DNA from: Isotricha intestinalis | Lineage: Eukaryota > Ciliophora > Litostomatea > Vestibuliferida > Isotrichidae | NCBI GenBank assembly: GCA_023807065.1 | Contig: JAJJLU010001088.1 | Location: forward strand, 1-10,179 | Length of the DNA: 10,179 nt | Direction: 5' to 3' | Shown here: in pieces, positions 1 to 8,270 of the stretch | Position numbering within the stretch: position 1 is the stretch's first letter | Layout of the letters: the number at the start of each line of letters is the position of its first letter | Made by a program: the position numbers and the translations under genes | The notes under the pieces: model-generated | What the model saw: the letters and a program-made list of their open reading frames with translations, nothing else | Told to the model about the DNA's origin: nothing | The model's database searches: none

Positions 1-1205
1 AAAATATTTATAGTAATCAATTTTTCTCTATATTGGTAAATAATGTTAAAAAATTTTTAACAAATAAATTTGGGTGATTAATTTTACTTAAATTCATCTT
101 TATAATTTGTATTTTTTTCATTAAAATTGAATTATAATAATAAATCATTCAAATAATTATAAAAATAATTTTGAATCTTTCAATCATGAATGGAATAAAA
201 TATAATACCTTAATTTATTTTGAATATTCTTTCTTTTTTCTTTATTAGATTTTAATTTAATAATTTTAAAAAGAAATTTTTGATGATTATTTTCACAAAT
301 AATTTCAATATATTTTATAATCAAACTACGAGTTTTTCCTTTGAAGAAATTTGAAAATAAAATAATTTATTTTTTTCAAAAAAGTGTGAAAGAATAATAT
401 TAAAAATAAAATGACTAAATTAAAGAAAAAAGAGAATTAAATTGAAATATGGAATTCCAGAACAAAAGAAACTTATAAAATAGTTTTAGAATTTCCTCAT
501 AATTGTAATTCCTCTAATTAATAATGAAGAATATTGGAGAGTTAATTTAAAAGTTAAAGGTATTATTAGATTATTTATAATGAAAAAAAGTTTATCAAAA
601 ATAAAGAAGAATATAAAAAAAAAGAAGATAAAATAAAAGAAAATATTTATGATAATTTAAAAAACATATATTTTCATTACATATTTTTTATTGTTTCTTT
701 TATAAAATTCTAAATATATAAATATACATTAATTTCATATTTACTTTATCCAATAATTTTTGAGTTTATGAAACATATTTTTTGAAAGGTAACAAGACAT
801 TTTCATAAAAAATAATTTTTTTTGTCAAAGCTTTTTAAAAACTAATAAAAATATATTATACATATAAAATAAATAATTGTAGTTTTAAGAAAAAAGATAT
901 TTTAAAAGAAAAAAATCGACTAAAATCAAAAAAAGTTTAAATTATAAAAAAGAAAACAATTATAATATAATATTTTTTTAAATAAATATATTATCAATCA
1001 TAAAAATAGCAAAAATCAATGTTAATTTTCTTTTAAGAATTAATTATAATTACAAAAAACAAAAAAGTTAAGGAAAAAAATTGCTTTTATATATATTTAT
1101 AAAATTTTTTTTTTATTCATTTAAAATTTTTATTCGTGTTAAGAAAAACAATAACAAACATATTTCCAATTATGATAACTTTATATAAAAAAAATAAAGA
1201 AAAAA
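1..1205. other. Intergenic region, no intact gene
   Basis: There is no complete gene here. The left end holds one copy of a diverged repeat, listed separately. On the minus strand, 187-366 is open for 60 codons and 20-148 for 43 codons in another frame; the two are broken by stops and match no family I recognise. On the plus strand, about 411-640 contains short coding-like runs in two frames, each ended by TAA or TAG. These may be remnants of old genes, but AT-rich DNA gives Lys/Asn/Ile-rich runs by chance. The last 100 bases before 1206 are A-rich, like the leader of each gene in this window. Confidence 0.5.
3..181. repeat. Diverged dispersed repeat, left copy
   Basis: This stretch aligns along its length with 5870-6056. 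The best block, 35-99 against 5905-5969, has 55 of 65 identical positions without gaps, and five of the ten mismatches are one cluster. Both copies end in the same GAATCTTTC motif. Read on the minus strand, both encode a similar short peptide: 14 of 23 residues match, with a shared core NLFVKN. The nucleotide differences are not concentrated at third codon positions, so this may be a non-coding repeat or a dead gene copy. The repeat may continue left of the window. Confidence 0.6.
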
Positions 1206-1622
1206 ATGGAATATTCAAATTTTATTGAATCCAAAAAAGAGTTTAATAATGATGATTTTGATGAAAATTATGACTTAATAGATAATCATATGTCTGATTT
1301 TTTCAAAAATGAACAAAAAGAAACAAGAATATTTGAATTTAATGGTCATTCAAATAATAATACTGGAAATCAAACAATAAGTCTTACTTTTTTAAATTCA
1401 TTCAAAAATCAAAATATATCGACTACTAAAAAAAAAAGAAAAAAAAAAAATGTAACTGATGATAAAGTAAAAAAAAAGAAAAAGAAAAAAATTAAAGACA
1501 CCTCAAATAATGAAAAAAGAAACAAAAAAAAATTTAGGAAAAAAAAGAGAATAGTAATTGATGAATCATCTTTAGATACTACAATTCCAAATGATAAAAT
1601 GAAAATTGAAAATAATTTGTAA
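1206..1622 (+). CDS. Lys-rich low-complexity protein, probably nuclear
   Basis: I do not recognise this 138-aa protein. Residues 1-45 are acidic and rich in Asp, Asn and Glu. The middle, about 45-72, is Asn/Ser/Thr-rich. Residues 75-115 are a polybasic region with several runs of four to seven Lys/Arg, and 116-138 is a short tail. There is no signal peptide or membrane segment. The basic runs would serve as nuclear or nucleolar localisation signals or nucleic-acid contacts; that is inference from composition. An open frame this long is unlikely by chance in DNA this AT-rich, and the ATG follows the A-rich leader seen at every gene here. The TAA stop (1620-1622) overlaps a possible 25-nt GT...AG intron at 1619-1643; removing it would replace the last Leu with a further tail ending in TAA at 1696-1698. 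I prefer the unspliced model. Confidence 0.6.
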   Translation: MEYSNFIESKKEFNNDDFDENYDLIDNHMSDFFKNEQKETRIFEFNGHSNNNTGNQTISLTFLNSFKNQNISTTKKKRKKKNVTDDKVKKKKKKKIKDTSNNEKRNKKKFRKKKRIVIDESSLDTTIPNDKMKIENNL

Positions 1623-2662
1623 TGTTATATAAAAGCAATATAGCATGAAGAATTATTTGAACTATAAATATATAAAAAAAATTAATATCTTAAATTAAAA
1701 AGAGTTTAAATAAATTAAATAATTAATAATTTGATAAAAAACTCTTTGTTTAATACAAATATAAAGATTATAAACTTTTATTCATAAAATTTTTTTCAAA
1801 AAAAAATTACATTATCATCTTTAATTAGATAATTTGTGGTTATTACTTGGAAATATAATTGAAGCTTATTTTGTAATATAATAATTAATCACATTTGTAA
1901 ATATCAAAAATTCAGAAAATTAATTTTCCATTAAAATAGATGAGTTATAGTATCAAAAAAAATAATCAATCAATTTTTAGTTATTTAATTATTAAGGAAG
2001 CATAGTTTTTGAAATTAATATTGGATTAGATTAATTTTTGACTTTTATTTATTTCACTTCTTCTTTTTAGAATCTTGAAGATTTTCAATTGTCATTTTTT
2101 ATCATTAATAATTTTATTGAGTCTATATATTCTTATTCTTCTGAATTTTTCTTCTTTTTTTTGTTAATAGATAGATTGATTTTACTTTAATTATTTGTAA
2201 GTATTTTTTTATTTAATTGTTAAAAATAATTTATTCATATTATTTTTAAATTTAATCAGGGAATTGTTAATTTTTGATTGAAAACTTATTTTCTCTTATA
2301 ATATTTTACTAAGATATTAAATATAATAAAAGATTAAATCTGTGAAAAAAGAATTTAGAATTATATGAGTAAAATTATTATTTGGATAATTATAAATATT
2401 TTTTTTTTATTTCATAAAGCTATTATATATTAGTTAAACCATATAAATAAAATTATTTCAAAAGAATATAGAAAAAGATTATGAAAGACAATTTATCTTT
2501 TTTGAATGATTTTTCATTAAATTTTAATAAAATAAAAATATATCAAATATATAATATTTTAATTCCATTGATATTTTTTTAAAAAATAAAACAAAATAAT
2601 AGTTAAAAAGTGAAGATTATTCAATATAAATAAAAATAATTAAAAATATTTTGAAAAAAAAA
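1623..2662. other. AT-rich intergenic spacer
   Basis: No gene is supported here. About 2030-2220 is T-rich on the plus strand; its complement reads as Lys/Glu/Ile-rich peptide broken by TAA and TGA, which may be a decayed minus-strand gene or chance. A 33-codon open frame at 2481-2582 has no supporting feature. The 60 bases before 2663 become A-rich, which fits the leader of the next gene. Confidence 0.5.
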
Positions 2663-3538
2663 ATGAACTTTAGAAATGAAGAATATGAAAATAATTATAT
2701 TATAGGCGAAATAGTATTTGCTAAAATAAAAGGATATTCTTGGTGGCCAGGGATAGTAAAATAAATATATAAAATATAAATATAGGTATATAAAATATTA
2801 AATAAAAGATACAAAATTAAATTTTTCGGACCAGAAAAAAGTTATGGTGTAGTTCATAATAAAAAAATAGATAAATATATAAATAAATATAAATTTGCTT
2901 TAAAAATAAAGAAATATAAATTAAAAAAAGCAATAAATAAGGCAAATGAATTAATTGAACAAATGTCAAATGAAGAAAGAGAAAAATATGTTCCTGGATT
3001 TCATAAAAATGATTTGAGATTGAATAAACACTATTCAGTCAAAAACACAAAAAATGTTGAATACAATGGAAATTACTTTGATGATAATTTATCAGAAAGT
3101 GCTGATATTAATGAAAGTGATTTAATTAATTATAATGAAGAAAATGAAAGTTATGAAAATGAAATAAACAGTTTTGAAAGTATATCAAATAATAATATTG
3201 ATAAAGAAGATAATATTAACAATTCAAATAATTTTTTAAATGAAGAAATGATTAAATATTGTAATAATAATATTATTAAAGAAGAAGATTTTATACATTC
3301 AATTGTTGATTTTTTCCAATTTTTAGGTAATTCAAATAATATTTCTCTTATTATTGAAAAATGTAAAGATGATTTATTAAAAGTTATTAATTTTTTATTA
3401 GAAGGAAAAATGATTATTGATGGAAATAAAGCTAATAGAATTTTACATGTTTTAAAAGGAAGTAATGAAGGAGGAAAAAATTCTTTAAATGAGTATTTAA
3501 ATATTGTTTTAGATAATATTAAAAATGATAAAATATAA
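2663..3538 (+). CDS. PWWP-domain chromatin protein, two exons
   Basis: The coding region is join(2663..2755, 2786..3538), 281 aa. Exon 1 encodes the start of a PWWP domain: GEIVFAKIKGY then SWWPGI at residues 15-31. Exon 2 continues in frame with the second half, where YKIKFFG (40-46) is the usual F-F-G strand. PWWP domains bind methylated histone H3 Lys and DNA; Tyr25, Trp28 and Phe45 fall where the methyl-lysine aromatic cage is expected by comparison with HDGF-type domains. A Lys-rich helix follows (about 65-90), then an Asn/Glu/Asp-rich acidic stretch (about 130-185) and a helical C-terminus (about 195-281) that I do not recognise; it might be a small protein-binding helical bundle, but this is a guess. 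Starting at the Met at 2963 would remove the whole domain, so the spliced model is strongly preferred. The ATG follows a run of nine A. Confidence 0.85.
2756..2785 (+). other. 30-nt spliceosomal intron in the PWWP gene
   Basis: Between the codons for Ile31 and Val32 lies a 30-base insert beginning GTAAAA and ending AATATAG. Read straight through it gives TAA, TAA and TAG in frame. Removing it joins the two halves of the PWWP fold at the loop after WWPGI, with GT...AG borders and phase 0. It contains only A and T apart from the border Gs. The length is a multiple of three, so a retained intron would be marked only by its stop codons. The exact 3' site is the first AG; a later one would delete residues of the conserved second half. 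Confidence 0.8.
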
Positions 3539-3753
3539 CTTTATATTGATTCAGATAAAAAAATAAAAAATTATAAATTATTATTTTTTCTTTGAAAATT
3601 TTCATCAGAAAAATTAAACTATAAAAAAAATATCAATAATTATATAAATGAAAAAATTTTTGAAAATTTTTATAAATGAAAAAAATAAATGTTTAACAAA
3701 AATAAGAGGACTAAATAAAATCATAAAATTTTCAATTTCATTTGATTTTAGTA
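3539..3753. other. 3' flank of the PWWP gene
   Basis: This AT-rich spacer carries several short copies of TTGAAAATTTT (near 3591 and 3660) and a repeated TATAAATGAAAAAA (near 3642 and 3670). No gene or clear polyadenylation signal can be assigned. It ends at the TA that flanks the inverted-repeat element. Confidence 0.4.
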
Positions 3754-4013
3754 ATACCTTAGTCAAGTCCGTCCTGAGTCAAGTCCCCCCAATAGTTTTT
3801 CTAACTCTCAAGTCCTGAGTCAAGACCCCCTCCTAAAAAAAATAAAATTCTTATTAAATTATTATAAATAATTTTATTTTTAAATTGATTATAGTCAACT
3901 CCCCCCCATTGAAAACAAAAAATTGCTCTAATTTTTGATTATAGCCAAATCACCCCATGAAATAGAGTAATCGGCCAATTTTTGCGGGGACTTGAGTAAG
4001 AGGATTACGGTAT
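3754..4013. mobile_element. Inverted-repeat element, MITE-like
   Basis: This 260-bp block is much richer in G+C than the DNA around it. It starts ATACC and ends GGTAT, with TA immediately outside on both sides (3752-3753 and 4014-4015), as expected for insertion at a TA target. After the shared ATACC, the right end, read inward, has nine extra bases, then TTACTCAAGTCC; the left has TTAGTCAAGTCC, 11 of 12 identical. The motif TCAAGTCC or a near relative recurs inside at about 3763, 3779, 3808, 3820, 3895 and 3945, mostly followed by a C-run. No protein is encoded, so this would be a non-autonomous element mobilised by a Tc1/mariner-like or PiggyBac-like transposase elsewhere. If the host is a ciliate, it might instead be a TA-bounded germline element retained here. 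The family is unknown to me. Confidence 0.55.
3763..3956 (+). repeat. Degenerate TCAAGTCCCC motif array
   Basis: Six copies of a short motif lie inside the inverted-repeat element: 3763-3770, 3779-3790, 3808-3815, 3820-3830, 3895-3907 and 3945-3956. The first four are close to TCAAGTCC or TCAAGACC. The last two are looser and sit in a second repeated context, GATTATAG followed by TCAA or CCAA, a C-run and then ATTGAAA or ATGAAA. A seventh copy, inverted, forms the right terminal repeat (3984-4000). Spacing is irregular, so this is not a CRISPR array or simple satellite. Confidence 0.6.
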
Positions 4014-4221
4014 TAATAAAATGTAAATTAATTACAACTTTAATTATAATAAATAATAAGAATACAATAAATTAACATTAAAAGATATATAGTAATTCTA
4101 TTGAAAAAAATTCTTGTTGATGAAATAAAAATGATACTGCAAATTACATTTGTATTTTCCTAATTTAAATATAATTGTTAAATGAAAATATGATGCTTTA
4201 AAAAAAATAAATAAAAAAATA

Positions 4222-4240
4222 TAAATAAATAAATAAATAA
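4222..4240 (+). repeat. TAAA microsatellite
   Basis: A short perfect run of the tetranucleotide TAAA, nearly five units long, lies inside an AT-rich spacer. Such runs are expected by slippage in this composition and carry no evident function. Confidence 0.8.
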
Positions 4241-4619
4241 TTTATTGATTAAAAATTCATATTTAAAATGAAAAAAGAGATATTATATTATTGGAGAACA
4301 TAATTTTCCAAATTGAACTCAAGAAATAATATCTTAACTAGTAGTGAACATATTTCATAATGAAAATGTGTATAATATAAATGGAGATGAATAAATAATT
4401 TATATTTGGATGCATAACTTTTAATTAATAGTAATATAATTTCAATAATATATAATAAAACTATTAAATTTAATTTATAAATTCTTGTTATACCATTTTG
4501 ATATACAAAAAAATAATAATATATATAATAATTATATTAGAAAATAATAAATTGACTTTAATTAGTATAATAATTAAGAAGGTTATATCATTTAATTTTT
4601 CGACAAAAGAACAATTTGT

Positions 4620-4635
4620 AGGGGGTGGGGGGTTT
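4620..4635 (+). other. Isolated G-run
   Basis: Five G, a T and six G occur in a row, in a region with almost no other G+C. On the opposite strand this reads as C-runs, as in the inverted-repeat element at 3754-4013, so it might be a scrap of a related element, although no TCAAGTCC motif is visible beside it. With only two G-tracts it does not make a quadruplex by itself. Confidence 0.4.
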
Positions 4636-5869
4636 AAAGAATTAAAAAGTATTAATCTTTCTTATATCCAAAAAAATATATATAAAATGTGATTATATAA
4701 ATAATACAATTAGGATATGAAAAAAATGAAATTTAAAAGAACAACAATTTTTATAAGATAAAAAATAAATATTAAAGGAATTCCTCTAAATATTTCACGA
4801 ACATATTCTTAATACATTAATTTAACAAAAAACAGAAGTAAAGGTATTTAGCAAGAAAAACAGATTATAATACTTACATGAGAATAATTAAAATGAAAAA
4901 AATAGTATGCTAAATGACAGTAATATCAATATTTGATAAATATTATCTTACATTTATGAAAGAAAAATCCAATTTTATCCAAGAAAATTATATGTAAAAA
5001 TATATATACCGAAAATGATGGAACTTCTTTTATTTTATTAATAAAAAAATAAAATAAAAAAAAATAAAACCAAAAAAAATATTTATATTTAGAATTTAAA
5101 AATTAAAGATAAAAAAGATACAAAAAAGAAGAAAGAATTATGAAAAAATGATTTAAAATAAGAAAAAAGAAAGAAAAGAAGAAATTATGAATGAATTTAA
5201 AAACAAATAAGTGAAATACAAGTTTTAATAATAGAAATAAGAAAAAGAATGAAATAAATAAAAGGAATAAATAAAAAGATTTTTATTTATAAAGAAATTT
5301 TAAATTCTTCCATGAAAAATAACAAATCAATCAAATAAAATGAAAAATTAAAAACAATTTTAATTTATTTGATGATGAGATAGATAGTTTTAAGTCCAAA
5401 TAATTTACTATTAATCAAATAATTTTAGTTTTAAATCTCAATTATTTTCCCTACATTAAACTTCAAAAAGAAAAATAAAAATAAATCTTACATTTTTAAT
5501 AAATTTGTGGAAGATGGATAATAACATTGAAAATTTTATTTTCAAAGAACAAAATAAATATTTTGAAAAAAGTACTTTTTATTTATTTTTATTGAATGGT
5601 AATGATTTAAAAGTAAATTCTTCTTACTCTTTTTATAATATTTTCCAAACTAAATCTATTTGAATTATTATTTCCTAGATTTATTTGTTTCAATATCTAT
5701 ATAACTATTTATAATCATATCAAACTCAAATTATTGTTTAGTTCTTCTTTGATATTTATGTTTTTTCATTTTATTTTTATTATTTTTTTTTTCAAAATAA
5801 AATGAAATACTATTTATATCTTATTTAAATATATTTTTATGAACTGCCAATCAATGAAAATTTAATAAT

Positions 5870-6056
5870 AATATTTTTAAAGAATATTCTTTTTTTCAAT
5901 GTTTGATAAATAATGTGAAAAGATTTTTAACAAATAAATTTAAAAAATTAATTTTACTAAAATCCATCTATTTTTTTAGTTTTTATTTTTTCTAAATTAA
6001 CTTTGAATTATTTTCATAAATCACTCAAATCATATAATATTATTTCTGAATCTTTC
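5870..6056. repeat. Diverged dispersed repeat, right copy
   Basis: This is the partner of 3-181 in the same orientation, about 5.9 kb away. The central block 5905-5969 shows 55 of 65 identical bases with its partner. On the minus strand, 5967 down to 5899 is an open frame of 23 codons that begins ATG directly after a TAG stop and resembles the peptide in the left copy. Upstream of it on that strand the frame is closed by several stops, so no functional gene is indicated. Confidence 0.6.
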
Positions 6057-6137
6057 TGTCAAGAATTAAATTTAATGTAGAATCTTATTATATTTTTAAT
6101 GTTCATTATTTTTTATTTATTTGATTTTATAAAATAT

Positions 6138-6171
6138 TAAAATAATCATAAAAATATATTTTGAATCTTTC
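6138..6171. repeat. Third fragment of the dispersed repeat
   Basis: About 30 bases here nearly repeat 149-181, which ends in TTTTGAATCTTTC; they also match the right part of the copy at 5870-6056, about 115 bases before. The right locus may therefore hold one full copy followed by the end of another. The match is short and AT-rich, so it is less secure than the main pair. Confidence 0.4.
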
Positions 6172-7094
6172 TTAGGGAAATAATTATTCCATTTCCTAAA
6201 TAAGCACCACAATTTTTTTTAAAATTAAAGATGTCATTTTTTCATTGTTGGATGGTTTTGGTATAATCTCTTCTTGTTAAATTGGACTTCCATCCTTTTC
6301 TTTTTAGTATTTTTATATATTTTTCTTCTTTTTGGTATTTTTTTTGTGTCTTTTTAATTATTAGGTAAAAAAACAAACATTAGTTTTGAATTAATAGATT
6401 TAGATTTTTTTATAATTTTTATTGATTCCATTCAACTTTAAAAATAGAACAATTTAATTGAAAAATTATTATTGGAAATTAATTATCTTTACAAGCCTAC
6501 TATCTTATTTTATCATCAAAATCAAATTTTTTATAATAAAAATAGTGATAGATTAATTCTTTTTTTAAAGAAGATGAAAACAATTAGGAAATGAATAAAA
6601 TATAAGAAAAAAAAGAGAATATTTAGATGTTTTTAAAAAAGAACAAAATGGTGAGGAGATGTGCATTATTAGAACTAGTTATAATTTGTTATATAGTGAA
6701 TGTAAATATATATAATTTAAAAGTTGTATATTAAGGATTATAATATTTGTATTAAAGTTTAATTTTTGCATACACGAAGAAATAATTAATACATTCATAA
6801 CAAAAAAATTATAAACTAAAAAGATTTACTTTTTAATGATAATCAAAATAACATTATTCAATAAAAGTGAAAAGATAAAAATAAACATAATAGAATCTTA
6901 TTTAAAATATAATTTATCTCTTGATGGATAAAAAAATAGAAATGTTCGAAAAGAAAAAAATCAAAAAAAAATTTAGTAAATAATCAAAAGAAAAGTCTAA
7001 ATAAGAGTTGAGCCAGCAAAATAGAATATTTCTCTTATTTAATCAAAATTAATTCAAAAAAAAAAAAATTATTTAATTTCAATAAAATAAAAAA
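6172..7094. other. Intergenic region with coding-like remnants
   Basis: No intact gene is present. On the minus strand, about 6240-6380 reads as a Lys/Tyr/Arg-rich run ended by TGA, followed by another open stretch to about 6150. On the plus strand, 6599-6712 is open for 38 codons with a mixed composition unlike the low-complexity background (listed separately). From 6720 to 7094 the DNA is A-rich, with TAA and TAG in all plus frames. The last 40 bases before 7095 are the A-rich leader of the amidase gene. Confidence 0.45.
6599..6715 (+). pseudogene. Possible decayed coding fragment
   Basis: A plus-strand frame runs 38 codons to a TAA at 6713-6715. Its peptide uses a wide range of residues (for example EYLDVFKKEQNGEEM near its start), which is less common in chance frames of this AT-rich DNA. 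Just upstream, across a run of eight A, a second frame reads as acidic peptide broken by TAG and TAA. Together this could be the end of a gene that has lost its frame. I do not recognise the family, no start codon or splice pattern joins the pieces, and chance is not excluded. Confidence 0.25.
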
Positions 7095-8270
7095 ATGAAT
7101 CCAAGACTCTTCCTAATTATGCTCCTTCCAAATTTAGTTTTTCATTCCTTTTCCTTCGAATTAATTTCCTCAATTCAATCAGAAGTGCAAACAGTCTTAG
7201 ATTATTTCTCAACACTTCATAATCCAAAAATTTTAGTTAAAGAAATAGAAGTTCAAGCCTGGCAAAAAAATTACAATCACACTCTTCTAGGTTCATTAAC
7301 AAATTACCTTTTTGAACCTCTTTCAATAATAGAAAGTTTAGCAAGTCCTTCAAACACAAATTTAAAATGGGTAAAAAAACAAAAATTTTATATATGTGTT
7401 CATGATACAGGATGTGGAGTCCATACTGCGAAAGAATGGAATAGTGCAGTAGTTAATCAAACAATTGATGGTGAAGAATATAAAGCTTCTTTTCAATATG
7501 TTGTTGGCAATGATGGTATTTATCATAATATTCCTGATGATATTATAGGTTTTCATGCAGGTGATGGTATTGAAGATGAATATGAATTATATGATACTGG
7601 TATTGTCTTTAATGGTAATTACTTTCCAAAAGTGACTATTAGTAATGATGGTTATTATGAAATTGACCACGTAAAAAGTTTAATTAAAGCTCCTATGAAA
7701 AATGGTGAAATTTGTAAAACCGATGACATTAATGATCAAGGAATTAGAGTAATTGTAGATAATGACAAATATTATATTGGAAAAACTTGGTTTTCTTATG
7801 ATTATAATAAAATAAGTAATCATGGTGGAAATGTGAATTCAATTGGAATTGAAAGCTGTGTGAATGAAGGCACCGATATTTATTATACTTGGATGAGAGA
7901 TGCTAAATTAATAGCTTATTTAATGGATAAAAATAAATTAAGTATTCATGATGTCGTTCCTCATCATTATTTTTCAGGGAAAGATTGTCCTATGACAATG
8001 AGACATTCTGATATGTATCAACATGTAAAAAATTTAGCTGTAATTGAATTGAAAATTTTGAAATTTATTCAAAATAATTTTAAAATTAGTTTTAATTGTG
8101 ATAATAAAGAATATGTCAGTGAATATGGGAAAATTATTAAGCAACCTGAAAAAGATTTGAAGGTCAATTATGTTATAACTGTTGAAAAAGACGGTTATAA
8201 AGAAGCAAGGCATTTTACTTCTATTATTCCAGGAAAAAAACTAGAAAAAAAAAAAGCAATTATTTATTAG
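7095..8270 (+). CDS. Secreted N-acetylmuramoyl-L-alanine amidase (Amidase_2)
   Basis: The enzyme (391 aa) cuts the amide bond between N-acetylmuramic acid and L-Ala in peptidoglycan. Residues 1-20 are a signal peptide (MNPRLFLIMLLPNLVF plus a polar end). A segment of unknown role (21-95) follows, then the amidase domain (about 96-320). It begins with FYICVHDTG, where His103 is the first zinc ligand. The C-terminal part has SIGIESCVN (249-257) and HHYFSGKDCP (290-299). His290 and Cys298 are eight apart and Lys296 is two before the Cys, the same spacing as His122, Lys128 and Cys130 of T7 lysozyme, so the site looks intact. An insert at about 160-245 is typical of a Firmicute amidase group. Residues about 330-385 resemble a bacterial atrophied Ig-like (aBig-type) domain. 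Sequons at Asn61 and Asn121 suit a secretory protein. The eukaryotic setting points to horizontal transfer; a role in digesting ingested bacteria is inferred. Animal PGRPs share the fold but lack this insert and tail. Confidence 0.92.
   Translation: MNPRLFLIMLLPNLVFHSFSFELISSIQSEVQTVLDYFSTLHNPKILVKEIEVQAWQKNYNHTLLGSLTNYLFEPLSIIESLASPSNTNLKWVKKQKFYICVHDTGCGVHTAKEWNSAVVNQTIDGEEYKASFQYVVGNDGIYHNIPDDIIGFHAGDGIEDEYELYDTGIVFNGNYFPKVTISNDGYYEIDHVKSLIKAPMKNGEICKTDDINDQGIRVIVDNDKYYIGKTWFSYDYNKISNHGGNVNSIGIESCVNEGTDIYYTWMRDAKLIAYLMDKNKLSIHDVVPHHYFSGKDCPMTMRHSDMYQHVKNLAVIELKILKFIQNNFKISFNCDNKEYVSEYGKIIKQPEKDLKVNYVITVEKDGYKEARHFTSIIPGKKLEKKKAIIY

Larger units (their letters stand above)
4016..5869. other. 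Long intergenic region with no intact gene
   Basis: No gene is supported in this 1.85 kb. It contains a short TAAA microsatellite at 4222-4240, a striking G-run at 4620-4632, a purine-rich tract at about 5085-5280, and T-rich DNA at about 5570-5820. Several stretches read as protein-like runs broken by TAA or TGA, for example 4290-4420 and 4770-4860 on the plus strand and about 5560-5780 on the minus strand. They could be remnants of decayed genes, but none can be placed in a family. An open frame at 4498-4692 begins with TTG, not ATG, and its peptide is low complexity. Confidence 0.45.

Noticed and set aside
411..640. Possible ubiquitin-conjugating-enzyme-like fragment
   Set aside because: A run resembling KIVLEFPHN looked faintly like the E2 core, but no active-site Cys region or HPN motif is present and stops interrupt both frames.
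2481..2582. 33-codon plus-strand open frame starting with ATG
   Set aside because: It is short, Asn/Ile/Phe-rich and has no homology or leader; frames of this length occur by chance here.
2663..2962. A reassigned genetic code (TAA/TAG as Gln) to explain the stops in the PWWP gene
   Set aside because: The amidase and Hsp70 genes use CAA/CAG for every Gln and end at TAG or TGA without internal TAA or TAG, which is very unlikely under such a code. A short GT...AG intron explains the stops and gives a better PWWP alignment.
3763..3956. CRISPR-like array
   Set aside because: The repeated motif is only about 8-12 bases, diverged and irregularly spaced, and the setting is eukaryotic.
4498..4692. 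64-codon plus-strand open frame
   Set aside because: It starts with TTG, not ATG, encodes an Ile/Lys-rich low-complexity run, and includes the G-run as Gly codons. No domain or gene-like leader supports it.
7362..7556. 64-codon minus-strand open frame
   Set aside because: It lies inside the amidase gene on the opposite strand, and its content mirrors the conserved amidase codons.
7095..8270. Immune-recognition PGRP of animal type
   Set aside because: The fold is shared, but the long insert, the HHYFSGKDCP ending and the C-terminal Ig-like domain match bacterial amidases much better.
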